Assembly (NCBI GenBank): GCA_002493865.1
Contig: DLAC01000042.1
Coordinates: 1-32,766, forward strand
Length of the DNA stretch: 32,766 nucleotides
Origin: Caryophanales bacterium UBA7057
GTDB taxonomy: Bacteria; Bacillota_I; Bacilli_A; RF39; UBA660
Direction of reading: 5' to 3'
The position numbers and the translations under genes were made by a program. The notes under the pieces are model-generated. The model ran no database searches. It was not told the origin of the DNA and was given only the letters and a program-made list of their open reading frames with translations. Positions within the stretch are counted from its first letter, which is position 1. Every line of letters starts with the position of its first letter. Positions 23,760-31,832 of the stretch are shown here, piece by piece.

Positions 23760-23767
23760 CATAAGAT
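23760..23767 (+). promoter_or_regulatory. CATAAGAT box before gerM
   Basis: The octamer is identical to the one before spoIIIAH and similar to a sigma-E -10. No -35 element is visible, because the upstream bases belong to the pyr terminator. Confidence 0.2.
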
Positions 23768-23783
23768 AGATTAGGTGAAGAGT

Positions 23784-24716
23784 ATGCTAAAAAGAAAGGC
23801 ATTAAGAAAAATTTTAATTACAACCTTTGCAGTGTTCACATTATTTGTAGTTTATTTGATTTCGGATACGGATTTAACGGAAGAGTTACATGTTTCTCCA
23901 GAAGTTTCGTATGTAGCGTCTTTAGGTATGGATGATGTGTATTTACTTGGAAGTAATCATTATCTTGTGAAGACCAATACTTTACTAGATGCAGATAATG
24001 TCGAAGGAAAAATTAAAATTTTGATTGATTATCTAACCATCAATCAAAATAATACATTACCAGTTGGGCTATCAGGAATTTTACCAAATGGGACCAAAGT
24101 GTTAGGAATTTCTACAACAGATGGAATTGTTACTTTGAATTTATCGAAAGAAGTTTGGGAGGGAGATAAAGAACTATATGAACGACTAATAGAAGGACTT
24201 ACTTATAGTATTACTTCGCTAGAAGGTGTTTCAGGACTAAAACTACAAGTAGAAGGAATTCAGGTATCAGAGCTTCCATCTACCAAAAAACCACTCCCAG
24301 AAATTCTGACTAAAGAATATGGCATTAACAAAGTGTATGATTTAGATTCTGCTTCTGGAATCCAAAAGGTAACTACTTACTATCTAAATCAAATTAGTAA
24401 TCAAAAATATTATGTACCTGTTACGAAATACGTCAATGATTCCAGAGAAAAAATTGATATCATTGTAGAAAACTTATCTAGTAGTTTCCTCTATGAAAGT
24501 AGTTTAGTTTCTTTATTACAATCCGATGTGGAATTAATGAATTATCAAGTAGAAGATGAACTGATGCTTTTAAACTTTAATCATTCCTTATTTGATAATG
24601 AAAAACTATTAGAAGAAGTGACTTATCAAGTTGCGTATTCCATCTTTGATAGTTATAATGTAAAGACCGTTTTATTTGAAGTTGAAGGAGAAGAATTTAC
24701 AAGAATTGAAAGGTAA
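23784..24716 (+). CDS. gerM: Sporulation protein GerM (two GerMN domains)
   Basis: A 310-residue protein with one N-terminal membrane helix (about 11-27) and two GerMN domains. The first has LPVGLSGILPNGTKVLGIST followed by VTLNLSKEVWEG. The second runs from KVTTYYLNQIS to the FNHSLFDNEKLLEEV region. In B. subtilis GerM is a lipoprotein needed to assemble the SpoIIIAH-SpoIIQ complex. Here there is no lipobox Cys, so it seems held by its helix. SD AGGTGA precedes ATG 23784. In B. subtilis gerE and gerM lie close together; here the pyr block separates them. Confidence 0.85.
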   Translation: MLKRKALRKILITTFAVFTLFVVYLISDTDLTEELHVSPEVSYVASLGMDDVYLLGSNHYLVKTNTLLDADNVEGKIKILIDYLTINQNNTLPVGLSGILPNGTKVLGISTTDGIVTLNLSKEVWEGDKELYERLIEGLTYSITSLEGVSGLKLQVEGIQVSELPSTKKPLPEILTKEYGINKVYDLDSASGIQKVTTYYLNQISNQKYYVPVTKYVNDSREKIDIIVENLSSSFLYESSLVSLLQSDVELMNYQVEDELMLLNFNHSLFDNEKLLEEVTYQVAYSIFDSYNVKTVLFEVEGEEFTRIER

Positions 24717-24732
24717 TTTAAATCAGAAATTA

Positions 24733-24770
24733 AAAAAAGGGCAAAAATGTTTGACATTTGCTCTTTTTTG
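24733..24770 (+). terminator. Terminator after gerM
   Basis: A 13-bp stem with one G-U pair (24733-24745 with 24757-24769) flanked by A and T runs. It could also stop the convergent tRNA transcript. Confidence 0.75.
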
Positions 24771-24828
24771 TGTTAAAATTAAACGCATGTGTGCGAAGGT
24801 TCCGCATCATACGAGAAAATTCATCAAG

Positions 24829-24905
<77 letters not shown>

Positions 24906-24933
24906 AGTTTGTGTTCATTTGAAGAACAATTTC

Positions 24934-24963
24934 ATTATACAAAAAGTTAGGAATCTTTGTCAA
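24934..24963 (-). promoter_or_regulatory. Sigma-A promoter of tRNA-Arg
   Basis: On the minus strand, TTGACA (24958-24963), an 18-base spacer and TATAAT (24934-24939). Both boxes are perfect, 28 bases before the tRNA. Confidence 0.85.
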
Positions 24964-24987
24964 GAATTATTTAATAATAAATATAAT
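24957..24987 (+). promoter_or_regulatory. Possible sigma-A promoter of the SleB-like gene
   Basis: TTGTCA (24957-24962), a 19-base spacer, perfect TATAAT (24982-24987). Its -35 overlaps the tRNA promoter's -35 on the other strand. The long spacer lowers confidence. Confidence 0.4.
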
Positions 24988-25004
24988 CGTAGGGGGCGAT
25001 GGTT

Positions 25005-26501
25005 ATGGCAAAAAAGAGTCAAGTAAAATTTAGACTTTTTGAAAAAAATGGGTCGATTCGTATTGCGATTCAAACTGTACCAGAACAGGATGAAAACAAT
25101 TCAAATCTAAACACATCCGCTGAATACTATATCGCAAGTGATCCGAGGAATGTAAGTAAAATATTAGATACTTTAGTGAGTACAGTGAAGGATGTTTCTA
25201 TTCATGGGGATAGTTTATACACTAACTATCGAAAAAGCGACACTTTTATTATTGAAGATTATAAAAGATTAAAGAATCATCCAGAATTAAGACCATTTTT
25301 TGATAAGATGGGTAGAAAAATTAAGCATCAAGAAGAAAACAGAAAGAACAAGAAAAAAACCTCTAGTAAACGAAAAAATATACGTTTTGGTAAAAGAGTT
25401 TTAGCAGTTGCATCATTATTTACTACAGTATTAATCGCAGGACTTTTTAAATCTGATATGATGGCACAGGAAGCTACCTCTGATGATGCTTTAGTTTTCG
25501 ATAACAACGATGAAGCGGTGGAAGCAGAAATAGAAGAAGTATTAGAAAAATATCAAGCATCGATTATAGAAAATGAGTGGAGTGAGTCTGAAAGTATAGA
25601 ATCAGAACAAATGGCACAAGCTGACGAATCTGTTCCAGTAATGGAAGAAATGCCTGAAGAAACCATGCCTGAAGAAACATCTGAGGAAACGGTAGAAGTC
25701 TTAGAAGAAACAACAGGGGAAGATTCCCAAATGGTAGAAGAATCAACGGATAGTACCTCTGAAACGATAGAAGAGAAGAAGGATGAATCTCAAAAAGAGG
25801 AAGAAGAAAAAGAAGAAACAAAACAAGAAGACAAAGAAAAGAAAGAAACCGAAACAAAGTCTACCGATGAGACCACCCTGGCCAAAGTAGATGAAACAGC
25901 CGAAGAAGAAATAGATAAAGAAATAGAAAAAATTGCAACAGAACTTGTTGCACAAAATAAAACTTCAGAAGAAGATGTTAAAGTTGCAGCAGAAACGGCA
26001 CTTCAAGATGGACAAGCACAAGTAGAAGTAGCAGAGGCACAAACAGAGACATTAGAACAAACACAAGTAGCCACTGCATCCGTAACTGATAATGCTACAC
26101 CTGCGATGAATGCAAATGGTACAGGAATCAATTATGTTGAAACCTATCATTTGACACCAGAACAAATTGATATCATCAAAGCAACAATTCAACATGAAGC
26201 AGGATTTAATCCAGTAGAAGTAGAAAAGGTTACTTCTGTAGTCATCAACCGATGTGAGTCTGGAGGTTGGCCAGGAGGAACCAATCCTTATGGTGTAATC
26301 GTAGGAAAAGGACAATTCCAATCCTACTATGCAGGTTACTATAAGAAATATTTAAATGGAAATTATGCTGATTATACAGATCAAATTGTAGATGCCATGT
26401 TACTAGGAGAACAAGTTCCATCTCACGATTTTGAGCGTTTCTCTTCAGGGTCTGGCGCAACCGGAACGCAATTTACAGAAAACGGAAATAAATTTCGATA
26501 A
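25005..26501 (+). CDS. Membrane-anchored SleB-type cell wall hydrolase
   Basis: A 498-residue protein. Residues 1 to about 125 form a cytoplasmic, partly basic domain of no known family, ending in a Lys/Arg-rich stretch. One membrane helix follows at about 130-147. A very acidic Glu/Thr/Ser linker (about 160-345) includes a short duplication around 25640-25680. The SleB/hydrolase-2 domain (about 375-480) has QHEAGF with the likely catalytic E398, then SVVINRCES and PYGVIVGKGQFQSYY. SleB enzymes open spore cortex or remodel the wall. ATG 25005 is correctly spaced from AGGGGG; ATG 24999 is too close. The layout resembles the transglycosylase at 1539. Confidence 0.85.
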   Translation: MAKKSQVKFRLFEKNGSIRIAIQTVPEQDENNSNLNTSAEYYIASDPRNVSKILDTLVSTVKDVSIHGDSLYTNYRKSDTFIIEDYKRLKNHPELRPFFDKMGRKIKHQEENRKNKKKTSSKRKNIRFGKRVLAVASLFTTVLIAGLFKSDMMAQEATSDDALVFDNNDEAVEAEIEEVLEKYQASIIENEWSESESIESEQMAQADESVPVMEEMPEETMPEETSEETVEVLEETTGEDSQMVEESTDSTSETIEEKKDESQKEEEEKEETKQEDKEKKETETKSTDETTLAKVDETAEEEIDKEIEKIATELVAQNKTSEEDVKVAAETALQDGQAQVEVAEAQTETLEQTQVATASVTDNATPAMNANGTGINYVETYHLTPEQIDIIKATIQHEAGFNPVEVEKVTSVVINRCESGGWPGGTNPYGVIVGKGQFQSYYAGYYKKYLNGNYADYTDQIVDAMLLGEQVPSHDFERFSSGSGATGTQFTENGNKFR

Positions 26502-26530
26502 TAAAACGTCACAATTTGTGGCGTTTTATT
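26501..26530 (+). terminator. Bidirectional terminator between the SleB-like gene and sspI
   Basis: A 13-bp stem with one G-U pair (26501-26513 with 26517-26529), loop ATT, A-rich and T-rich flanks. It serves convergent genes. Confidence 0.8.
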
Positions 26531-26738
26531 TTACATTGACAGCTTCTTCTAATTGGGAAAGAATATTTTCCTTCATTTCATTTGATGCCTTCTTCCAAAC
26601 TAATTCAAAGAATACTCCCATTCCAGGTAATGTAATCTCATCATTGTTTTGAATACTTTCTTCAATCGCATTTTTTAATGTTTCCTTGTTATCTCCTTTA
26701 AAGTTATTAATAATATGACTTCTAATATCTAAATTCAT
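26526..26738 (-). CDS. sspI: Small acid-soluble spore protein SspI
   Basis: A 70-residue spore-core protein. MNLDIRSHIINNFKGDNKE, the LPGMGVFFELVWKKA core and the helical C-terminus match B. subtilis SspI (71 residues) closely and without gaps. SspI is a minor SASP made only in the forespore; it is not an alpha/beta-type DNA-coating SASP. GAGGAGG lies about 10 bases before the ATG. A sigma-G-like promoter is directly upstream. Confidence 0.93.
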   Translation of the reverse strand: MNLDIRSHIINNFKGDNKETLKNAIEESIQNNDEITLPGMGVFFELVWKKASNEMKENILSQLEEAVNVK

Positions 26739-26760
26739 AAACTTTATTCCTCCTCACTAC

Positions 26761-26790
26761 TATTTTGAGTAAAAGAATTCCTTTTTATAC
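26761..26790 (-). promoter_or_regulatory. Sigma-G-like (forespore) promoter of sspI
   Basis: On the minus strand GTATA (26786-26790), an 18-base spacer, CAAAATA (26761-26767). The sigma-G consensus is G-H-A-T-R, 18 bases, CATnnTA, so only one defined -10 base differs. The known forespore control of sspI supports it. Confidence 0.5.
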
Positions 26791-26832
26791 AAATTTATGT
26801 TAAAATAAAGAAGAATTTATGGTGGTGAAAAG

Positions 26833-27471
26833 ATGCAAATAGAAATAAACAACACTATATATGATGTCGTAATTACAAAAAAAGTAGGAACAAAAAATAC
26901 ATATTTCAGAGTGAAAAACGATTTAAAATTATATGTTTCGACGAATGCATTTGTATCAGATAAACAAATCAAGAAAATGATTACAGAAAATATAGATTCT
27001 ATTTCTAGTATGTTTCTAAAGCAACAAAAGAAAATAAATAATAACACTGGTTTTTACTATTTAGGCAAACAATATGATGTAGTAAATGTACTTGGAAGGG
27101 ATATTACATTAGGAGAAAATAAAGTATTTGTTGGACGGGATGCAAATCTTGAAAAATGGTATCAGAAACAAGCAAAAAAACTTTTTCATGAACGTCTGGA
27201 TTATTGGTATTCTGTATTTACGAGAGAAATTCCATATCCCAGTTTAACCATTCGAAAAATGACTAGTCGCTGGGGAGTTTGTAATTGCAAATTAAAAAGA
27301 GTTACTTTAAATTTAGAACTGATGAAAAGAGATATCGATTGTTTAGATTATGTCATCGTTCATGAACTGAGTCACTTTAAAGAAATGAATCATTCAAGTA
27401 AGTTTTGGAAAGTAGTAGAGGAAAATTATCCGAATTATAAGAAAGTACGTAAGGTTATGAAAGATTATTAA
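26833..27471 (+). CDS. YgjP-like (DUF45/WLM) metallopeptidase-fold protein
   Basis: A 212-residue protein. The C-terminal half has RKMTSRWGVCNCKLKRVTLN and the zinc motif H177-E178-x-x-H181 followed by H187 (VHELSHFKEMNH), diagnostic of the YgjP/DUF45 group related to minigluzincins. One E. coli relative has been described as a UTP-hydrolysing enzyme, so a protease role is not assured. GGTGGTGA is the ribosome site. An extended -10 (TGTTAAAAT, ending 26806) may be its promoter, divergent from that of sspI. First gene of the rimM-trmD operon. Confidence 0.88.
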   Translation: MQIEINNTIYDVVITKKVGTKNTYFRVKNDLKLYVSTNAFVSDKQIKKMITENIDSISSMFLKQQKKINNNTGFYYLGKQYDVVNVLGRDITLGENKVFVGRDANLEKWYQKQAKKLFHERLDYWYSVFTREIPYPSLTIRKMTSRWGVCNCKLKRVTLNLELMKRDIDCLDYVIVHELSHFKEMNHSSKFWKVVEENYPNYKKVRKVMKDY

Positions 27472-27497
27472 TCAAAAAATATTTGAAGGTGGTAGAA

Positions 27498-28235
27498 ATG
27501 CTAATAACGAGTTTAGAAAATGAACGAATTAAAAAGTATGTTCGTTTAAGAAATAAAAAATATAGAGATCAAGAAGGATTGTTTTTAGTAGAGGGATTTC
27601 ATTTAGTAGACGAAGCATATAAAGCTAATTTAATCGATGAGTTAATCTTGATAGAGAAAGAAACATGTCCATATGATATTCCATATATCTATGTAACTGA
27701 AGAAGTTATGAAACGTCTTACAATGATGGAAACACCTTCAAAGGTAATGGCCGTCTGTCATAAAAAGGAAATGAGTACTGAACTTGGAAACCATCTTTTA
27801 CTATTAGATGAAATTCAAGATCCAGGAAATTTAGGGACAATCATTCGAAGTAGTAAAGCATTTGGTATAGATACCATTATCCTAGGAGATAAATGTTGCG
27901 ATTTATACAATCCAAAAGTGTTACGTTCTACACAAGGAATGGTATTTCATATCAATATTAGAAGAGAAAACTTAAGTAAATTTATTTTAAAACTAAAAAA
28001 AGAAAAAATCCCTATTTATGGAACTCGAGTAAATGGTGGCTCTAGTATTTATACACTTTCCAAAGAACAAAAAGAAAAATATGCCTTAGTCATGGGAAAT
28101 GAAGGAAATGGTGTGTCTAATGATATTTTAGATTTATGTGACGAATATCTTTATATACCGATGAATAAAGAAGTAGAAAGCCTAAATGTAGGAATTGCAA
28201 CTAGTATATTACTCTATGAACTCAATAGGAGGTAG
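27498..28235 (+). CDS. SpoU/TrmH-family RNA 2'-O-methyltransferase
   Basis: A 245-residue SPOUT enzyme that methylates ribose in rRNA or tRNA using SAM. After an N-terminal substrate-binding domain (KYRDQEGLFLVEGFHLV), the three knot motifs are present: LLLDEIQDPGNLGTIIRSS, ALVMGNEGNGVS and IPMNKEVESLNVGIATSILL. It is closest to the YsgA/RlmB-like group of Bacilli; the target nucleotide is unknown. ATG 27498 follows AAGGTGG. It ends one base before the rimM start, indicating co-transcription. Confidence 0.93.
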   Translation: MLITSLENERIKKYVRLRNKKYRDQEGLFLVEGFHLVDEAYKANLIDELILIEKETCPYDIPYIYVTEEVMKRLTMMETPSKVMAVCHKKEMSTELGNHLLLLDEIQDPGNLGTIIRSSKAFGIDTIILGDKCCDLYNPKVLRSTQGMVFHINIRRENLSKFILKLKKEKIPIYGTRVNGGSSIYTLSKEQKEKYALVMGNEGNGVSNDILDLCDEYLYIPMNKEVESLNVGIATSILLYELNRR

Positions 28236-28236
28236 T

Positions 28237-28737
28237 ATGGAAGAATTTATTTATATAGGAAAAATTGTAAATACACATGGGATTCGGGGAGAGATTCGTC
28301 TTCTTTCTGATTTTGATAAAAAAGAAAAAGTCTTTGTTCCTAATATGACCCTTTATATTGGAAGAAAAAAAGAAGCAGTGAAAATTACTAGTTACAGAAA
28401 ACATAAGAATTTTGATATGATTTGCTTAGAAGGATATCATGATATTAATGAAGTACTTCGATTCAAAGGACTCTATGCATATGTGAAACGAGAAGATCTA
28501 AATTTAGAAAATGGTGAACTTTTGGAAGAAGATTATATTGGAATGAATGCCTTCTATAAAGAGAACAGTTTTGGAACAGTCACGGATATTGAAAATCGTG
28601 GGAGGGGAAATAAGATTTTTGTAATTGAAAAAGATTCTAAAAGAATTTTGATTCCTTTTCATGATTCTTTTATTGAAAAAGTTTCTGCCTCTCAAAATAT
28701 CATTTATTTTAAAAACGTGGAAGGATTGATTTCATGA
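28237..28737 (+). CDS. rimM: 16S rRNA processing protein RimM
   Basis: A 166-residue 30S maturation factor that binds ribosomal protein uS19. The N-terminal beta-barrel starts with IYIGKIVNTHGIRGEIRL. The C-terminal PRC-barrel has YIGMNAF, GTVTDIENRGRGNKIFVIE and ILIPFHDSFIEKV. AGGAGG lies 5 bases before ATG 28237. Its stop overlaps the trmD start (ATGA). The usual partners rpsP and rplS are not adjacent. Confidence 0.95.
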   Translation: MEEFIYIGKIVNTHGIRGEIRLLSDFDKKEKVFVPNMTLYIGRKKEAVKITSYRKHKNFDMICLEGYHDINEVLRFKGLYAYVKREDLNLENGELLEEDYIGMNAFYKENSFGTVTDIENRGRGNKIFVIEKDSKRILIPFHDSFIEKVSASQNIIYFKNVEGLIS

Positions 28738-29399
28738 AAATAGATATTTTAACTTTATTTCCAGAAATGTTTTCTAAAGTATTTGAAGAGTCTATCATAA
28801 AAAGAGCGCAAGAAAAAGAATTGGTAGAAATTCGTGTAATCAATTTTAGAGATTTCTCCAAAGATCCTCATCAAAAGGTAGATGATACCCCTTATGGGGG
28901 AGGACATGGAATGGTTTTAGCTTGTCAACCAATTTTTGACTGTATAGAAAGTATCCGAACGAAGGATAGTAAAGTCATCATGTTAACACCGGATGGAACT
29001 TTATATAAACAGTCGTTAGCGTATTCACTTTCTAAAGAAAAGCATTTAATTTTGTTATGTGGTCATTATGAAGGATTTGATGAGAGAATTCGTAGTATTT
29101 GTGACTATGAAATTTCTATTGGGGACTATGTGTTAACTGGAGGAGAATACCCTGCAATGATACTTGCGGACTCTATCATTCGACTACTTCCAGGAGCCAT
29201 TGAAGAAGAAAGTCACCTACAGGATAGTTTTAATAATCAATTATTAGATTACCCCTCTTATACGAAGCCCCGTAATTTTAGAGGAATGGAAGTTCCCGAA
29301 GTCTTAGTTTCTGGAGATCATAAAAAAATTGATGAATTTCGGAAGCAAATGAGTTATAATAGAACTAAGAAGAGGAGACCTGATTTATTACAAAAGTGA
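28734..29399 (+). CDS. trmD: tRNA (guanine37-N1)-methyltransferase TrmD
   Basis: A 221-residue SPOUT enzyme that methylates G37 of tRNAs reading CNN codons and so prevents frameshifting. MKIDILTLFPEMF, VDDTPYGGGHGMV, LCGHYEGFDERI and the knot region EISIGDYVLTGGE are all conserved. It overlaps rimM by 4 bases. In many Bacilli rplS and then rbgA follow; here an unknown gene follows. Confidence 0.97.
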   Translation: MKIDILTLFPEMFSKVFEESIIKRAQEKELVEIRVINFRDFSKDPHQKVDDTPYGGGHGMVLACQPIFDCIESIRTKDSKVIMLTPDGTLYKQSLAYSLSKEKHLILLCGHYEGFDERIRSICDYEISIGDYVLTGGEYPAMILADSIIRLLPGAIEEESHLQDSFNNQLLDYPSYTKPRNFRGMEVPEVLVSGDHKKIDEFRKQMSYNRTKKRRPDLLQK

Positions 29400-29410
29400 G
29401 AGGTGAGATC

Positions 29411-29905
29411 ATGATCGATAAAAGATACTTTGTTGTAAAGGGTAAAAAAGATTCAACCATTACTTATTTTGAGTATGATAAAATGGAAGGTTATGATCTG
29501 TCTCCAAAGAAAAACATTAAAATCAAAGATGCAATTAATGTAAATAAGGTTGTAATTATCAATCCTAGTTTGATGCAAAAAGTTGCCAAAAAGAAAATAG
29601 ATTTAAAATTTAAAAAATTATTAGAATTCATGACTATTATTTTTGATGATGACGATGATACTACAAGTGGAGAGGCTTATCGAGAAGGATTGAATGAAAT
29701 TAGTAAATTGCGGTTAGAAGCAAAAGTAAAATATCAAAAATACATGGAAGAAGAGGACTATAAGACATTAGAAAAAAAATTAGATATTTTAGAACAAGAA
29801 TTAAATTCCAGAATTTATTATTTAGAACAATACTATTATCAAAGACAATTAGAGGCTCAATATGAAGAACAGGATGAAAATACCATTGGACGTAGAAGTA
29901 GATAA
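29411..29905 (+). CDS. Hypothetical protein, 164 aa
   Basis: Not recognised. A soluble, highly charged protein: a beta-like N-terminus (DKRYFVVKGKKDSTITYFEY), a Lys-rich middle, an acidic cluster (DDDDD near residue 78), then a long helix rich in Glu, Lys, Tyr and Gln likely to form a coiled coil (about 100-155). ATG 29411 follows AGGTGAG and is preferred to GTG 29396. It is the last gene of the rimM-trmD operon and ends just before a terminator. Confidence 0.75.
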   Translation: MIDKRYFVVKGKKDSTITYFEYDKMEGYDLSPKKNIKIKDAINVNKVVIINPSLMQKVAKKKIDLKFKKLLEFMTIIFDDDDDTTSGEAYREGLNEISKLRLEAKVKYQKYMEEEDYKTLEKKLDILEQELNSRIYYLEQYYYQRQLEAQYEEQDENTIGRRSR

Positions 29906-29908
29906 GAT

Positions 29909-29932
29909 CTAGCGAGTATGCTAGTTTTTTTC
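29909..29932 (+). terminator. Terminator of the rimM-trmD operon
   Basis: A 5-bp stem CTAGC/GCTAG (29909-29913 with 29920-29924), a 6-base loop, T7. Confidence 0.7.
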
Positions 29933-29944
29933 TTTGACTTTATC

Positions 29945-29974
29945 TTGTCAAAAATATTTGGGATGAGGTATAAT
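29945..29974 (+). promoter_or_regulatory. Sigma-A promoter of the giant pseudopilin operon
   Basis: TTGTCA (29945-29950), an 18-base spacer, perfect TATAAT (29969-29974), 27 bases before the start codon. Confidence 0.65.
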
Positions 29975-30001
29975 TGCTATAGATAGAATAGGAGCCTCGA
30001 T

Positions 30002-31822
30002 ATGGGAAATGGAAATAGTGAAAAAGCCTTTACATTGATAGAGTTACTAGCGGTAGTAGTTCTGATGGGACTAATTATTACGATGGCAATTCCAGCACTC
30101 CGGAATTTAACCTATAACGCGGAAGAAAGGGAGTATAAATATCATCGGCAATTGGTCCATGAAGCAGCAAAACTCTATACAAAAAACTTTCGTGGAGAAT
30201 TAGAAAGTGAAGATGCCTCTTGTTTTAATATTCCATATCAGGCCCTATTGCAAGAAGATTTAATCGAAGAAGAAAATATCCGTTGTAATGGGAATATTAT
30301 CCTAGAAAAAAGAAAGATGAATGGATATGATTATAACTACTATTTAACTTGTAAAGATGTATCTGGAAAGATGCTTCATGAAGCAGATACGACCGTTCCT
30401 ATTTCTTGTAAAGGAATGAGTGGTAAGTTTAAAATCAGTTATAGTCTTTATAAAGATGGGGATTCTGGTAGAGTTCCTTATATAGAAGGAGAATGGGCAA
30501 AATATATTTATGGAGAATATAACGCAAGTAGTCCTTACAATTATCCAGTAGATTATTTTGAATACAGTATGGATTTTATTAATTGGCATAAAATTGATGG
30601 TCATACAGAAACCTATACAAATTATAATGGAAATATTTTTGTAAGAGCAGTAGATACTGGTGGAAATATTAGTGAAGCAATTCGACATTTAGTACGGGGA
30701 GACAGTGTGGGACCGACATTTACAGTGAAGAGCAGTGAAAATGGTATTAAAGAAGGAAATCGAATTGGGATTACCGTTCAAGAAATAGAAGACACCGGTG
30801 TAGGAGTTAATTTAAGTGGAAATGCTTATTCTATCGATGGGGTAAACTTTAGTCCTGTAAATGGATGGGATCTTTCTTTTAATAGTAAGGCTACGGTCTA
30901 TGTACAAGATCAGCTTGGAAATGTAACGCCGCAAGAAGTTCAAGTCATTCGTGCTTGTAATAGTAGCAGTGGAAATGTAACTGCCAAAGATATCATTGCT
31001 GGGAAAACAGCATGGATGAATGGAGAAATGATTACAGGAACGATGACTAATCATGGAGGGCTTAATAAAGTGTTAACACCAGGAGAAAGTTTTACGGTTC
31101 CAGAAGGATATCATAATGGTACAGGGAAAGTAACCGTGGGAGGCCTATCAAGTAGTACAAGTGCGACGGCTACTGCCAATCAGATTTTATCAGGAAAGAC
31201 GGCATGGATAAATGGAGAAAAGATTACAGGAACCATGACCGATGCAACAGAGGGGGATAAAACTTTAAATTCTGGTGACACTTATACAATCAAAGCAGGA
31301 TATCACAATGGAAAAGAAGTAATTCGTGTAAAATCAATTGCAGAACAAACAACAGGAAATGCAACTGCGGATAATCTTCCAGCAGGAATGGTTGCTTGGG
31401 TCAATGGAGTACGGATTGTTGGTACGGGTTCTGATCAAAATACATGGTATCAAAAAGGAACCTCTGATGGAAATAGTCGGTGTACAGCAAGACTTACAAA
31501 TATGGAAACCTATTTTAGATTGATTAATAATGGAATTCAATACCAATATTTTAACTTTACAATTGATACGTCTAAATATACAAAATTAAGAATTGGTGAT
31601 ATTACCACAAAGGTGGTGGACCAATATACGATTACTTTAAACTGTACGGGTTCTAGAGCGACAACGATGACTGTAGATGCAAACCAAACAATTGATATTT
31701 CTTCATATGATAGTATTACAGTAAGTATCGAACTTCAAAAAAATGCGCGATTGACAGATGAATATCTCGGAGGACAAGATAATCCACCAAGTATTAATAT
31801 TTCTTATATGAACTTTGAATAG
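30002..31822 (+). CDS. Giant pseudopilin with Ig-like and GKTAW-type repeat domains
   Basis: A 606-residue protein. The leader MGNGNSEKA is followed by FTLIELL with Glu at +5 and a hydrophobic helix (to about 34), a class III prepilin start with Ala before the cleavage point. Residues 35 to about 135 are a pilin-like head with several Cys. About 150-320 hold two beta-sandwich (Ig-like) segments, with VRAVDTGGNIS and VYVQDQLGNVT endings. About 324-476 hold three 64-residue repeats, then a beta-rich C-terminal domain of about 120 residues. It probably presents an adhesive or sensing tip outside the wall (inference). AGGAGC is the ribosome site. The next gene follows after 10 bases. Confidence 0.85.
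   Translation: MGNGNSEKAFTLIELLAVVVLMGLIITMAIPALRNLTYNAEEREYKYHRQLVHEAAKLYTKNFRGELESEDASCFNIPYQALLQEDLIEEENIRCNGNIILEKRKMNGYDYNYYLTCKDVSGKMLHEADTTVPISCKGMSGKFKISYSLYKDGDSGRVPYIEGEWAKYIYGEYNASSPYNYPVDYFEYSMDFINWHKIDGHTETYTNYNGNIFVRAVDTGGNISEAIRHLVRGDSVGPTFTVKSSENGIKEGNRIGITVQEIEDTGVGVNLSGNAYSIDGVNFSPVNGWDLSFNSKATVYVQDQLGNVTPQEVQVIRACNSSSGNVTAKDIIAGKTAWMNGEMITGTMTNHGGLNKVLTPGESFTVPEGYHNGTGKVTVGGLSSSTSATATANQILSGKTAWINGEKITGTMTDATEGDKTLNSGDTYTIKAGYHNGKEVIRVKSIAEQTTGNATADNLPAGMVAWVNGVRIVGTGSDQNTWYQKGTSDGNSRCTARLTNMETYFRLINNGIQYQYFNFTIDTSKYTKLRIGDITTKVVDQYTITLNCTGSRATTMTVDANQTIDISSYDSITVSIELQKNARLTDEYLGGQDNPPSINISYMNFE
30971..31429 (+). repeat. Three 64-residue coding repeats (GKTAW-NGE-ITGTM type)
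   Basis: Repeat starts at residues 324, 388 and 452 of the giant pseudopilin, an exact 64-residue (192-base) period. Each full unit has TA-x-x-I-x-x-GKTAW-x-NGE-x-ITGTM, then L-x-x-G-x-x-x-T-(V/I)-x-x-GYHNG. The third is a shortened cap ending in IVGTG. DNA identity between units is only partial, so they are old duplications. Confidence 0.85.
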
Positions 31823-31832
31823 AGGTGAAGAG

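Noticed and set aside
25564..25960. Repetitive Glu-rich stretch as a possible regulatory or satellite repeat
   Set aside because: It is in frame and encodes an acidic linker between the membrane helix and the wall hydrolase. Low-complexity coding is sufficient.
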